Assembly: GCA_047974565.1 (NCBI GenBank)
Contig: JBKECN010000088.1
Span: forward strand, 1-64,000
Source of the DNA: JBDIAG01 sp047974565
Lineage (GTDB): Bacteria; Actinomycetota; Actinomycetes; Actinomycetales; CAWJMD01
Length of the DNA stretch: 64,000 nt
Direction: 5' to 3'
This document shows, piece after piece, positions 17,477 to 26,705 of the stretch (the stretch's first letter is position 1; every line of letters begins with the position of its first letter). The translations under genes were made by a program, and so were the position numbers. Under the pieces are notes generated by a model that was given only the letters and a program-made list of their open reading frames with translations, was not told the DNA's origin and did not search any database.

Positions 17477-19090
17477 ACTGTCCGGGATCGCGATGCTCGT
17501 CTGCCGGTTGGCCTCCACGACATGCACCACGACGTTGGTGGTGCGCGAGACCCGTTGTTGCAGAGCCTGAGCCAACTCCTGCGACGAGGGTGGGGTGCTG
17601 CCCGCCGGGCCGATGATGGTCACCTCGACCTGCGAGGAGGTGATCGACAGGCTCATCACCTCGTAATCGTTGGCCTCGCTCGCCCACGTGGTGACCGCCG
17701 ACCGGATGGACCCCTCGGTGATCGCCTTGGTCACCAGTTGCCGGCCGTTGAGGAAGATCCCGGCGACGACGATCGCGGCCATCACCGCGATGGCGGCCAC
17801 CGCGGTGCGGATGCGTTGCTGCCCCGCCGTCAGTTCATGTACCGATGACTGCCCGGTGAGCACGAACATTAGCGAGCCGACCACCATGATCGACACCGCG
17901 TTGGTGAGGAACAGCAACAGCGCGCCATTGCCCTGGGACCACGCGCCCTGGGAATAGCAGATGCCCACCACGGTCAGCGGCGGTACCAGGGCGATGGCCA
18001 CGGCCACTCCGGGGAGCGCGTCGGCGACGCTGGACCTGGACAAGCCGTACGCCCCGGCCGCACCGGCGGCGATGGCGATGAGCAGATCCACCACGGTCGG
18101 GGCGATCCGCGACTGGATCTGGCTGTTGGTGGAGATGTCGAGATAGTTGCCCATCAGCAGGCCGACGAACAGCCCCACGACGATCGCCCATCCGGCCCCG
18201 GTGCCGGCGATCAGGGCCGAGCGGGCCAAGCGGTGCGGCCACCCCATCGACAGGGACAGTGCGATGCCCATCAGCGGGGTCATCAGCGGCGCGATCAGCA
18301 TGGCACCGATGACCACGGCGGTGGAGTCGCCGATCACCCCCAGGGCGGCGATCGCGGCGGCGAATCCCATCAGCGCGAAGAAGCGCGCGGTACTCGCCCA
18401 CCCCGTCGCGCCCTCGTAGAAGATCTTGGCGTGCAAGGTCTGTCGTTCCTCGTTGCTCATCGGCCGCTGGTCGAACCACTGGGCCACCAGGGACCGGGGC
18501 TCGCGGTCCACCCGGTCCAGCGGGCTGAGGGTGTTGAGTTCGGCGATGACGATGAGCGTGGCGCCCGCGGCGAGGATCGAGAAGAGCGCGGCGAGCAGGC
18601 CGAGCATCTCGCGCGGGAACATCACGATGAGGATCCCGGACGCGATGCTGATCGCGGGCAGGATCGTGGCGCGTGGCGTGTCCGGGTCGTGCACCCACCA
18701 GCGGCGGATTGCGTCGATGATGAGCAACCCGGCGACGATTCGGGCCAGCGGCTCCTCACTGCCGAGTTGACGGCCCAGCAGAGTGTTGCCGCTGAGGACC
18801 GCGGCACCCACGACGATGAACAGCACCGACAGGAAGAACTCGAAGCGGTGCTCGCGCCAGTGGTGCCAGATCGACACGAGCTGGACGCCGCCGATGGCGA
18901 TCGCCGCGATCGCCACGAGGGTGGCCAGGGCGCCTCGCTCTGTGGGCTCCGGCCACAGCGCTATCGCTCCGAAGGCGATCGAGCTGGCCAGCACCTGCAC
19001 GGTGGCAGGGTGGGCGAGCGTCCGCGGATCCAACGATTGGGGAATCGCGGGCCCGTCCAGGTCGCGGTTCACGGCGACGTCTTCGGTCAT
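17468..19090 (-). CDS. DUF389-domain membrane protein
   Basis: A 540-residue membrane protein. The N-terminal ~160 residues form HdeD-like membrane segments (ALWPEPTERGALATLVAIAAI, FFLSVLFIVVGAAVL in parts). The central part is DUF389: IGAMLIAPLMTPLMGIAL, VADALPGVAVAIALVPPL and NAVSIMVVGSLMF. The last ~90 residues are a small soluble domain after the final membrane segment. DUF389 function is unknown; actinobacterial members are usually about this long. The start at ATG 19090 (MTEDVAV) is preferred over upstream codons. The 3' end takes part in a 21-bp duplication. Confidence 0.8.
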   Translation of the reverse strand: MTEDVAVNRDLDGPAIPQSLDPRTLAHPATVQVLASSIAFGAIALWPEPTERGALATLVAIAAIAIGGVQLVSIWHHWREHRFEFFLSVLFIVVGAAVLSGNTLLGRQLGSEEPLARIVAGLLIIDAIRRWWVHDPDTPRATILPAISIASGILIVMFPREMLGLLAALFSILAAGATLIVIAELNTLSPLDRVDREPRSLVAQWFDQRPMSNEERQTLHAKIFYEGATGWASTARFFALMGFAAAIAALGVIGDSTAVVIGAMLIAPLMTPLMGIALSLSMGWPHRLARSALIAGTGAGWAIVVGLFVGLLMGNYLDISTNSQIQSRIAPTVVDLLIAIAAGAAGAYGLSRSSVADALPGVAVAIALVPPLTVVGICYSQGAWSQGNGALLLFLTNAVSIMVVGSLMFVLTGQSSVHELTAGQQRIRTAVAAIAVMAAIVVAGIFLNGRQLVTKAITEGSIRSAVTTWASEANDYEVMSLSITSSQVEVTIIGPAGSTPPSSQELAQALQQRVSRTTNVVVHVVEANRQTSIAIPDSSS

Positions 19091-19154
19091 GCCGCCGAGC
19101 ATAGGCATCGAGGGTGCCAGGCTCGGGCGTAGCGCTCACCGGGTGGGCGGTGCC

Positions 19155-19703
19155 TCAGAACAGGGTGTGGTCCGAGGCCTCCAGGTCCAGCAGCGCTCGT
19201 TTGCGGTTGATCCCGCCCGCGTAGCCGGTGAGTGAGCGGTCGGCCCCCACCACGCGATGGCAGGGGATGACGATCGGGATGGGATTCGAGCCGTTCGCCA
19301 GGCCGACCGCGCGGGCCGCACCAGGTCCCTTGCCGAGCCTGCCCGCGAGTTCGCCGTAGGTGGCGACCTCGCCGTAGCTGATCTCCAGCAGCAGGCTCCA
19401 TACGCGCTGCTGAAAGTCGCTACCCACCGGTGCCAGCGGAAGGTCGAACCGAGTGCGCTCCCCGGCGAAGTACTCGGTGAGCTGCGTGCGGGCGTTTACC
19501 AGGACAGGGTGATCGTCCTGGCGAGGTCCGGTGGCGCGACCTTCGCTACGTCGGCGCGCGCGATCGGCTGAGGCGGGCAGCTGCCCGATCATGTCCCGCG
19601 GTACCGATGGGTCTGGCCAGAACTCGATCGCCACGATCGCCGCCTTCTCCACGACCACCCGCAACGGACCGATCGGGGTATCGACCAGCGTGTACGCCAT
19701 CAT
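19155..19703 (-). CDS. ogt: methylated-DNA-protein cysteine methyltransferase
   Basis: A 182-residue suicide repair enzyme that takes alkyl groups from O6-alkylguanine. The active-site PCHRV with its cysteine is present, preceded by GLANGSNPIPIVI and the DNA-binding helix YGEVATYGELAGRLG. The N-terminal domain is a short RNase H-like fold. It starts with two ATG codons at 19703 and 19700. No Ada regulatory domain is attached, so it is the Ogt type. Confidence 0.93.
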   Translation of the reverse strand: MMAYTLVDTPIGPLRVVVEKAAIVAIEFWPDPSVPRDMIGQLPASADRARRRSEGRATGPRQDDHPVLVNARTQLTEYFAGERTRFDLPLAPVGSDFQQRVWSLLLEISYGEVATYGELAGRLGKGPGAARAVGLANGSNPIPIVIPCHRVVGADRSLTGYAGGINRKRALLDLEASDHTLF

Positions 19704-19867
19704 GCGGCGCCGGAGGTGGGCGCGCAGCAGGTCGCGTCGAGGCGGGAAGTCACCTGGTCATCCTCGCCTGCCGTGCCGACTGATGCCAGCCACACCGACC
19801 GGCTCTCCTGCGGGGACAGGTCGGCCGTGGCGCGACCGGTCCGGCACCGGCCGCGCCACCATGTGGC

Positions 19868-22186
19868 TCAGGTCAGGCGTTCGGCCCGGCGAGCCAAGAC
19901 CCGCTCGAGTGCGTCCAGATCCAAGCTCATGCCGTCGAAGGCTGCCATCGCGTTCATCGGCATGCTGCCCACCATCGCGGCGAGCTCGGCGTTCGCGGTG
20001 GGATCGGTTTGCCCCGAGGCGATCTCCTCGGCCATCAACTCCTTGGCCAGGGGGTCTTGCAGCCATTCGTCCAAGGTGGAGTCCAGCTCCAAGGGCGACG
20101 CGATGGACGGGGCGTCAATGCTGACGGTCGCGTTGAGCGGCAGATCCCGGGAGTGGCTGCCCACCTGAATGTCGAACTCTCCGGACTCCACCACCCAGCG
20201 CCCCAGCGGGGCGGAGAAGAAGGAGAAGGCGCGCTGGTCGAGAGTGAGCGACACTCGCCGGCTCTCACCTGGTTCGAGGGCGACCTTGATGAAGCCTTTG
20301 AGTTCGCGCTCCGGGCGTGGAATGGCCGAGACCCGGTCGTGCACATAGACCTGGACGACCTCGGCGCCGGCCCGCGAGCCCGTATTTGTCACGGTGACCT
20401 CCACCAGGGCGGCGAGGTTGCCGTCCGCCGCGGAGCCGGAGGTGGTGACGGCCAGATCGCTCAGGGCGAAGGTCGTGTACGAGAGACCGAAACCGAACGG
20501 GAAAGCGACCTCCTGGTGGGCGGCGTCATAGCCCCGGTAGCCGATGAAGACCCCCTCGCCGTAACGCACCACCAAACCCTCGCCGGGGAAGTTCAGGTAC
20601 GAGGAGTTGTCCTCCAGGCGCAGTGGCATCGTCTCGGCGAGTCGGCCGGACGGGTTGACCCGGCCGCTGAGCACATCGGCGATGGCCGCTGCGCCGGCTT
20701 GTCCACCGAGCCAGGCCTCGACCACCGCGCGCGAGTGGGCCAAGACTTCTCCGAGCTGCACAGTGGAGCCATTGACGAGCACTGTGGCCACGTTCGGGTT
20801 AGCGGCGGCGACCGCGGCCAAGAGTTCGGCTTGGTCGGCGGGCAGATCCAGATGGGTCCGGTCGAAGCCCTCGGACTCGTACGAGCCGGGCAGGCCCACC
20901 AGGACCACGGCCACGTCCGCCGCGGCGGCAGCGCGAACGGCCTCGGCGCGCAGTTCGGCCTCGTCGGCGTCCTCGGGAACGGGGGAGCCGGCCAGCCGGT
21001 ATCCGGGCGCGAAGGTCACCTCGAAGACCTCCGCCAGCGTCTCCAGGGCGGAATCGAGTCGGGTGGGCGTCACCTGGGAGGAGCCGGCGCCTTGGTACCG
21101 CGGGGTGCGGGCGAACTCGCCGATCACCGCCACGGATGTGCCCGGTGCCAGGGGCAGCAGGTCATTCTCGTTGCGCAGCAGGACGATCGACTCTCCCGCC
21201 GCTTCGCGGGCCAGGGCGTGGTCCGCCTCGATGTCGATGGTCTCGTCCAGGTCGAGGACGTGTGCACCCTTGCGCACCAGGTCCAGGACGGCCCGGACCC
21301 GGGCGTCCAGCACGTCCAGCGGGATCTCGCCGGACTCGACGGCGGCCACCACCTGCTCGGGGCTGCGCTTGTTGGGCGGCATCTCCAGATCGGTACCCGC
21401 CAGAACCGCGGCCACTCGGTGGTAGACCGCGCCCCAGTCCGAGACGACCAGGCCTTGGAAGCCGAACTCCTCGCGCAGCATGGTCTGCAGCAGCCACGCA
21501 TTCGCAGACGCCGAGGTACCGTTGACCTTGTTGTACGAACACATGACGGTCCAGGGCTGGCTGCGCCGGACCACCGTCTCAAAGGCGGGCAGGTAGATCT
21601 CCCGCAGGGTGCGTTCGTCGATCTGGGCGTCCACCCGCAGCCGCTCGTGTTCCTGGTTGTTGGCCGCGTAGTGCTTCACCGAGGTCCCGACGCCTTGGGA
21701 TTGCACGCCGTCCACCAAAGCGACCGCGAGTTCGCCTGCCAGGTAGGGATCTTCGGAGAGGTACTCGAAGTTGCGCCCGCACAGCGGGGAGCGCTTCATG
21801 TTCACTCCCGGGCCCAGGACCACGGACACACCGGTGGCCCGGGCCTCGCGGCCCAGGGCCTGCCCGACCCGGTGCAGCAGATCGGGATTCCAGGACGAGG
21901 CGATGCTGGCCGCTGGTGGGAAGCAGGTGGCCGGCTCGGCGCCGCCCAGGCCGATGTGGTCGCCCATATCCTTCTGGGTGCGCAATCCGTGCGGGCCGTC
22001 GGAGACCATGATCGCCGGAATGTCGAGCCGCGGTACCGGTGCGGTCCACCAGAAACTGGATCCGCTGGTGAGCAGCGCCTTCTCCGCCAGGGTGAGTTCG
22101 CCGAGCAGTGTCTCGACATCGGCTGCGTCACGAGGACGGTGGGGCGAAGGCTGTTCCGCGCGAGGGGGTTCGGCGTGCTCGGGCAT
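19868..22186 (-). CDS. glycoside hydrolase family 3 beta-glucosidase
   Basis: A 772-residue GH3 enzyme. The N-terminal TIM barrel has MVSDGPHGLR, KRSPLCGRNFEYLSEDP and the nucleophile in LVVSDWGAV. The middle alpha/beta sandwich includes VAVIGEFARTPRYQGAGSS, and the C-terminal fibronectin-III-like domain ends near residue 700, with about 70 extra residues. There is no signal peptide, so it acts in the cytoplasm on imported glucosides. ATG 22186 has AGAAGAGA upstream. It is downstream of a sugar-carrier gene in the same orientation, now broken by an IS, which may also silence this gene by polarity. Confidence 0.9.
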   Translation of the reverse strand: MPEHAEPPRAEQPSPHRPRDAADVETLLGELTLAEKALLTSGSSFWWTAPVPRLDIPAIMVSDGPHGLRTQKDMGDHIGLGGAEPATCFPPAASIASSWNPDLLHRVGQALGREARATGVSVVLGPGVNMKRSPLCGRNFEYLSEDPYLAGELAVALVDGVQSQGVGTSVKHYAANNQEHERLRVDAQIDERTLREIYLPAFETVVRRSQPWTVMCSYNKVNGTSASANAWLLQTMLREEFGFQGLVVSDWGAVYHRVAAVLAGTDLEMPPNKRSPEQVVAAVESGEIPLDVLDARVRAVLDLVRKGAHVLDLDETIDIEADHALAREAAGESIVLLRNENDLLPLAPGTSVAVIGEFARTPRYQGAGSSQVTPTRLDSALETLAEVFEVTFAPGYRLAGSPVPEDADEAELRAEAVRAAAAADVAVVLVGLPGSYESEGFDRTHLDLPADQAELLAAVAAANPNVATVLVNGSTVQLGEVLAHSRAVVEAWLGGQAGAAAIADVLSGRVNPSGRLAETMPLRLEDNSSYLNFPGEGLVVRYGEGVFIGYRGYDAAHQEVAFPFGFGLSYTTFALSDLAVTTSGSAADGNLAALVEVTVTNTGSRAGAEVVQVYVHDRVSAIPRPERELKGFIKVALEPGESRRVSLTLDQRAFSFFSAPLGRWVVESGEFDIQVGSHSRDLPLNATVSIDAPSIASPLELDSTLDEWLQDPLAKELMAEEIASGQTDPTANAELAAMVGSMPMNAMAAFDGMSLDLDALERVLARRAERLT

Positions 22187-23417
22187 GCGAGGTCTCTTCT
22201 CTGCAAATGTGCTGAATGGCGTGGTGATGGATGGTCGACGAGCATTCAAGCCCGCGGGGTTTGACCGTAGGCAGCCCGGCACTCAACGGGTGCTGGGGTG
22301 CCGTAGGCGGGTGTCAACGTGAGGCGAGGACGAACCCGCTAACGGACCGATCTGATCGGCACGATCGCCAGTGCACCGAGAATCGCCGAGGCTCCGGCCA
22401 CATACAGCATCAGTGAGTAGTTCTCGTTGGTGACCGACCCAATCGAGACGAGAATTCCGGCGAGTACCGGCGCCAAGGTCTGCGGCACGGCGTTGGCGAG
22501 GTTGAAGACGCCGAGGTCCTTCCCGCTGTCGTCGGGGTTGGGCAGCACGTCGACAACCAGGGCGAGGTCGACCCCGACGTACACCCCGTAAGCAGCGCCG
22601 AGCAGCGCCTCAAGGGCGTAGAACTGGCCCACCGAACTGACGTGGGCGAGAAGGATGGTGCCAATGCCGAACATGGCCGAGGAGACTCCGACGAAGATCT
22701 TGCGCCGCCCCATCATGTCGGAGAGTTTGCCGGCCAGCCAGGCGGTGGCGACCAACGCGATCGTGTAGATGAGGACGCTCATAGTGATGACGCTGGTCGC
22801 GCGCTGCTGGCTCAGGTCCAACTCCCCCATCAGGAAGTACAACCGGTACGTGGTGAACATGAAGGTGCCCAGCACGATGAGGAAGCGGGAGATCCAGGCC
22901 AGCCCGAAGTCGGGGTGCTCCCGGGGGCTCACCCAGAAGGTCCGGCCCCACTCGCGCAGGCTCATCGCCGGGGGCTTGGCCGGTAGCACCTGGTCGGGGA
23001 GGATGAAGGCGTACAGCCCCATGATCGCGATCGCGATGATGGCCGGGCCGACAAACATGATGAGCATCTGGTCCTGGAAGCGCTCGGCCACCCAGGTGCC
23101 GCCGAGGATGCCGGCGTTCTGGGCGATACCGAGCCAGGCGGCCAGTCGGCCGCGCTGGAACTGAGGTACCTGGTCGGCCAGTGTGGCGACGAAAGGCGCG
23201 AATGCCGCGTTCGCGCCGAGTTGGGCGACGAACCAGCCGACTGTGGTCGTGGCGATCGACCCGGCCTGCGCCATGACGAAGAAGCCGATCGTCATGACGA
23301 TCGTGCCGCTCACGATCCAGGGCCGACGGCGTCCCCAACGGGAGGCGGTCCGGTCGGAAAGACGCCCGAAGACGACGTTGCCGATAGCCGCCGCCGCCGC
23401 ACCCACACCGGCGACTA

Positions 23418-24344
23418 GGGCGTGTCTCCCAATGATGGGTGGGTGGGTGCGGGATGGTCGTGAGTATGGTGCGCACTGGTGTGATTTCGGATGAGTTCTG
23501 GGCGGTCGTCGAGCCGTTGCTGCCGGCCAACGGGGTGCGCAGGGGGCGCCCCTGGGCGGATCATCGTCGGACCTTGGAGGGGATCTGTTGGCGGTTCCGC
23601 ACGGGATCGCCGTGGCGGGATCTGCCGATGGAGTTCGGCCCGTTCCAGACGGTGTGGAAGCGACACAAGCGGTGGTCGGTGGACGGGACGTATCAGCGGA
23701 TGCTGGATGCTGTGGTGGGTGCACGGCTGTCGAGTGAGGTTGTGGTGGAGTTGATGTCGGTGGATTCCACGGTGGTCCGGGCGCATCAGCACGCGGCAGG
23801 GGCGCGTCGGGACACAGGGGGCTGTAGCGAATTACAAGAATTGCGCAGTCCAGGAGCCTGAGGACCATGCGTTGGGTCGTTCTCGGGGTGGATTGAGCAC
23901 CAAGATCCATGCCCTGGCCGATCAGGGATGCGCTCTGGTGACGGTCGCGGTCACGGCCGGCCAGGCCGGGGACAACCCGATGCTGGAGCCGTTGCTGGCC
24001 GCGTATCGGGACCGTCACCGCGGGCGGATCCGGGTGTTGGCTGACAAGGCGTACTCCCACCCCTCTACCCGGGCACGCTTGCGAGCCAAGAGGATCGCGT
24101 GCACGATCCCCGAGCGTGAGGACCAGAAGGCCCGCCGCAAAGCGAAGGGATCTGCCGGAGGCCGTCCTCCCGCGTTCGATCCGTCAATGTATAAGAAGCG
24201 CAACGTCGTTGAGCGAGGCTTCAACCGGGCGAAGCAGTGGCGAGGGGTCGCGACTCGTTACGACAAGTACGCCGTGACCTTCCTCGGTGGCGTCCTACTC
24301 AACGCCGCCATCACCTACCACCGCACCCATTAGGAGACACGCCC
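23418..24344 (+). mobile_element. IS5-family insertion sequence, 927 bp (IS427-like)
   Basis: The element begins GGGCGTGTCTCC and ends with its exact inverted repeat GGAGACACGCCC (12 bp). It is flanked by a duplicated TA (23416-23417 and 24345-24346). Removing it restores CTAG at the target, the preferred site of the IS427 group of IS5 elements. The crisp ends and undecayed coding frames suggest recent insertion. Transcription of the transposase is opposite to the interrupted MFS gene. Confidence 0.93.
23466..24333 (+). CDS. IS5-family DDE transposase in two frames
   Basis: The first frame (ATG 23466, MVRTGVISDEFWAVVEPLLP) carries the first catalytic Asp in MSVDSTVVRAHQH and ends at 23861. 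The second frame resumes as VANYKNCAVQEPEDHALGRSRGG, with the second Asp in VLADKAYSHP and the Glu in NVVERGFNRAKQW, ending at 24333. Joining needs a +1 shift, most simply at the run of five G near 23816-23820. This may be a programmed frameshift or a one-base insertion that kills the enzyme; many relatives use frameshifting, usually -1. Confidence 0.85.
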
Positions 24345-24598
24345 TAGAGCAAGAGCCGGAGCTCGCTGGGCTTCGGTCTCGACGACCGCATTGACCTTGA
24401 TCGCCACGCCCACGACGGCCGGCCCCAGGAGGGCGACGAAGAAGACGAACTGAGCCAGAATCAGCGTCGCGGTGAACCGCAGACTGACCGGCTCGGTCGG
24501 CTCCTTGAACACATGCTGCTCTGCGAGCGGCGCTGACGCGGCCATGGTAGGTACTCCTTCGTCCTTGCCTGCTGATGCGGGTTGACAGGAACCCGTTT

Positions 24599-24617
24599 CA
24601 CGAATCAGTGATTCGTG
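24599..24617. promoter_or_regulatory. LacI-type palindromic operator
   Basis: CACGAATCA-G-TGATTCGTG, a perfect 9-bp inverted repeat with one central base. It lies between the divergent MFS gene (start 24545) and LacI gene (start 24849), in a 303-bp gap. On the minus strand a TTGACC box lies just upstream, so a bound repressor would block the sugar operon. The remaining gap shows no gene. Confidence 0.75.
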
Positions 24618-24848
24618 TCACGGATGCTGTCGTACCGGGCGGAAGCGGGTCAAGGGCGACAGCGCCGGCACCACCGGCCGTGATGACTTCGTGATGTGAA
24701 GGAGGGGACGAAGGGCGATCGCCGTCAGACGAGCCGGGCTGCGTCGATGCCGTCGCAGGGGGAGAATGCCGACGACTGTGCCTACGCTGTGTCCCGGGCG
24801 CGGCATGAGATGACTCGGCACGGCGCACGAGTCGAGGAGGAGATGCGG

Positions 24849-25805
24849 ATGATCGGCAGGCGGGCGACCAGTGCAGATGTCGCGCGGCGTGCCGGTGTCT
24901 CGCGGACCACGGTGAGTTACGTGCTCAACGGCCGGGCCGACAATCTGCCAGTGGCCACCCAGGCCAGGGTGCGCCAGGCGGCGGCCGACCTGCACTACGT
25001 ACCGTCGGCCGCGGCGCGAACGCTGCGCCGGGGCCGAAGCGACCTCGTGGTGCTGATGTCGCCGCGCTGGACCTACGCCTACACCACCGGGGTGGTTGTG
25101 GAGCGGCTCACCGAGCGAGTCGACGACCTCGGGCTGTGCCTGATGCTCACCCAGGCCGACGCTGCCGACGACCGGGTGTGGGCTTCGGTCGCGCCGTTGG
25201 CGGTGGTGAGTTTGGATCTGATCCCCGCCGAAGCGGTGGCCCGGTTGCATCGCCTGGGAGTGCAGCACGTCATCCACCCGGGCGCGGCCTGGAGTGTGGC
25301 TGAGGGCGGCGCCCGGCACGGCCGCGTGCAAGCCGAGTATCTGATCGGCAAGGGACACCGGCGTTTCGGGTTCGCCTGCTCCAACGACCCCACGCTGCAG
25401 TGGTTCTCCGAGATCCGCAGCGAGGGATTTCGCCGCGCCATCACCGGCACCGGTGAGGTGCTGCCCCTTCCGGTGGGCACCAGTCCCGAACTGGCGGTCG
25501 ATGCGGTGCAACGCTGGCAGCAGGCAGGGGCCAGCGCGGTGGCCGCCTACAACGACGAGACCGCTATCGCGGTGCTCGGAGCCATGCAGCGGCTGGGTCT
25601 GACCTGCCCCGACGACCTGGCCGTGATGGGCGTGGACAACAGCCCCGCCTCGCGCTGCGTCCAGCCGGGCCTGACCACCCTCGACGTAGCCCCCGCCGCG
25701 GCGGCCGATCTGCTGGGCAACCTGCTGGCGCGCTCGCTGGGCGGCGACTTCGCCGAGATCGATCCCTTCTCCTGCATCGCAGTGGTGCCACGCGAAAGCG
25801 CCTGA
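24849..25805 (+). CDS. LacI-family transcriptional regulator
   Basis: A 318-residue repressor. The N-terminal helix-turn-helix is ATSADVARRAGVSRTTVSYV followed by the hinge near VPSAAARTLRRGRSD; the rest is a periplasmic-binding-protein-like sugar sensor ending DVAPAAAADLLGNLL. I chose ATG 24849 because GGAGG is 8 nt upstream; ATG 24843 is possible. It is divergent from the MFS/GH3 genes, with a perfect palindrome between, so it likely represses glucoside use until an inducer binds. With the carrier broken, its target operon may be uninducible. Confidence 0.9.
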   Translation: MIGRRATSADVARRAGVSRTTVSYVLNGRADNLPVATQARVRQAAADLHYVPSAAARTLRRGRSDLVVLMSPRWTYAYTTGVVVERLTERVDDLGLCLMLTQADAADDRVWASVAPLAVVSLDLIPAEAVARLHRLGVQHVIHPGAAWSVAEGGARHGRVQAEYLIGKGHRRFGFACSNDPTLQWFSEIRSEGFRRAITGTGEVLPLPVGTSPELAVDAVQRWQQAGASAVAAYNDETAIAVLGAMQRLGLTCPDDLAVMGVDNSPASRCVQPGLTTLDVAPAAAADLLGNLLARSLGGDFAEIDPFSCIAVVPRESA

Positions 25806-25877
25806 CGCCGGGACGAAAACCTCCAGGCGGCAGGCACTCTCACGATAGGAGCGGCATCGGGTGTAGGTGACCGCGGA

Positions 25878-26705
25878 TCAGTTACGCGGTTCCCAGCGCC
25901 AGCTGACCGTGGTCACGAAGGCCGCGACCACAGCCCAGAAGATCATCATCACCACGTCGAAGACCACCGGGCTCACCGGCAACGGGGTGGCCACCAGCAA
26001 CTGCTCGCTGAGCCCGGAACCGCGGGCCACCAGGTCGACAGCGCCCATGAATGGGGCGAACAGCAGGTAGCTGTGCCAGCCGTGTGCTCCGAGCCCGACG
26101 AGCAGATTGGCCAGGATGGCGGTGAGCATGAGCAGGGGCATCGCGGTGTACTGCACCCGCTCGCTGGAGGGGGCCAGGGCCCCGACCGCCAGCCCACACG
26201 TCACGCTGAGGATGGCCGTGGTGATCACCGCGAGCGCCAGCAGAGCGATCGAGCGCGGCGCGGGTGCACCGAGCACCACCATGCCGCCGACCACGATCAA
26301 TGCCTGGACCACACCGACCAGCACCAATGGCAGGGTCAGCGCGGTCAGCATCTGAACCGGGGTGAGCTCGCTGGTGCGCAGCCTCTTGAACACCTGGAGT
26401 TGGCGTCGCGTCGCGACGATGGAGGCCGCGGTGTAGTACACCGAGAAGACCATGACGAGCACGGTCATCGGTGCCATCAGGGCCCGCCACATATCCGGGG
26501 TCTGGGGCTTGATGATGAGCGGGTACCCCAGGATCGCGATCGGCACCACGAGCACGGCGAGCAGTGAGGTGCGTTGGCGCACCAGCAGACCGAGCTCGAA
26601 CCGGACCATGTTCAGGGTCCTCTGCAGGCCGGACCGGCGGTGGACCTGGGCCGCCTCGGGCAGGGGACTCTCGATACTGGTGGGGCGTACGTCCATGGCG
26701 CTCAT
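25878..26705 (-). CDS. ABC-2 type exporter permease
   Basis: A 275-residue permease with about six membrane segments (SLLAVLVVPIAILGYPLI, LMAPMTVLVMVFSVYY, TAILSVTCGLAVGAL). The motif VATRRQLQVFKRLRTSEL between the second and third segments is typical of ABC-2 drug and bacteriocin exporters. ATG 26705 shares one base with the ATPase stop; M4 at 26696 is an alternative. It is the last gene of the lanthipeptide operon and likely exports, or gives immunity to, the peptide products. Confidence 0.85.
   Translation of the reverse strand: MSAMDVRPTSIESPLPEAAQVHRRSGLQRTLNMVRFELGLLVRQRTSLLAVLVVPIAILGYPLIIKPQTPDMWRALMAPMTVLVMVFSVYYTAASIVATRRQLQVFKRLRTSELTPVQMLTALTLPLVLVGVVQALIVVGGMVVLGAPAPRSIALLALAVITTAILSVTCGLAVGALAPSSERVQYTAMPLLMLTAILANLLVGLGAHGWHSYLLFAPFMGAVDLVARGSGLSEQLLVATPLPVSPVVFDVVMMIFWAVVAAFVTTVSWRWEPRN

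Larger units (their letters stand above)
22339..24545 (-). pseudogene. MFS/GPH-type sugar transporter gene split by an IS element
   Basis: The N-terminal part (24545-24346, start MAASAPLAEQ with AAGGAG 8 nt upstream) carries the first membrane segment, LILAQFVFFVALLG. The remaining part (23417-22339) holds eleven or so segments, with the motif-A loop GRLSDRTASRWGRRRPW typical of glycoside-pentoside-type carriers. The two parts join in frame (ALAL then VAGVG) once the 927-bp element and one copy of TA are removed. As sequenced, translation from the normal start runs into the IS and stops after GRVS. Together with the GH3 gene and the divergent LacI gene it formed a glucoside uptake operon. Confidence 0.88.

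Noticed and set aside
20009..22264. 751-codon open frame opposite the GH3 gene
   Set aside because: It is an antisense shadow of a GC-rich gene, with low-complexity composition and no family features, while the minus-strand frame is a clear GH3 enzyme.
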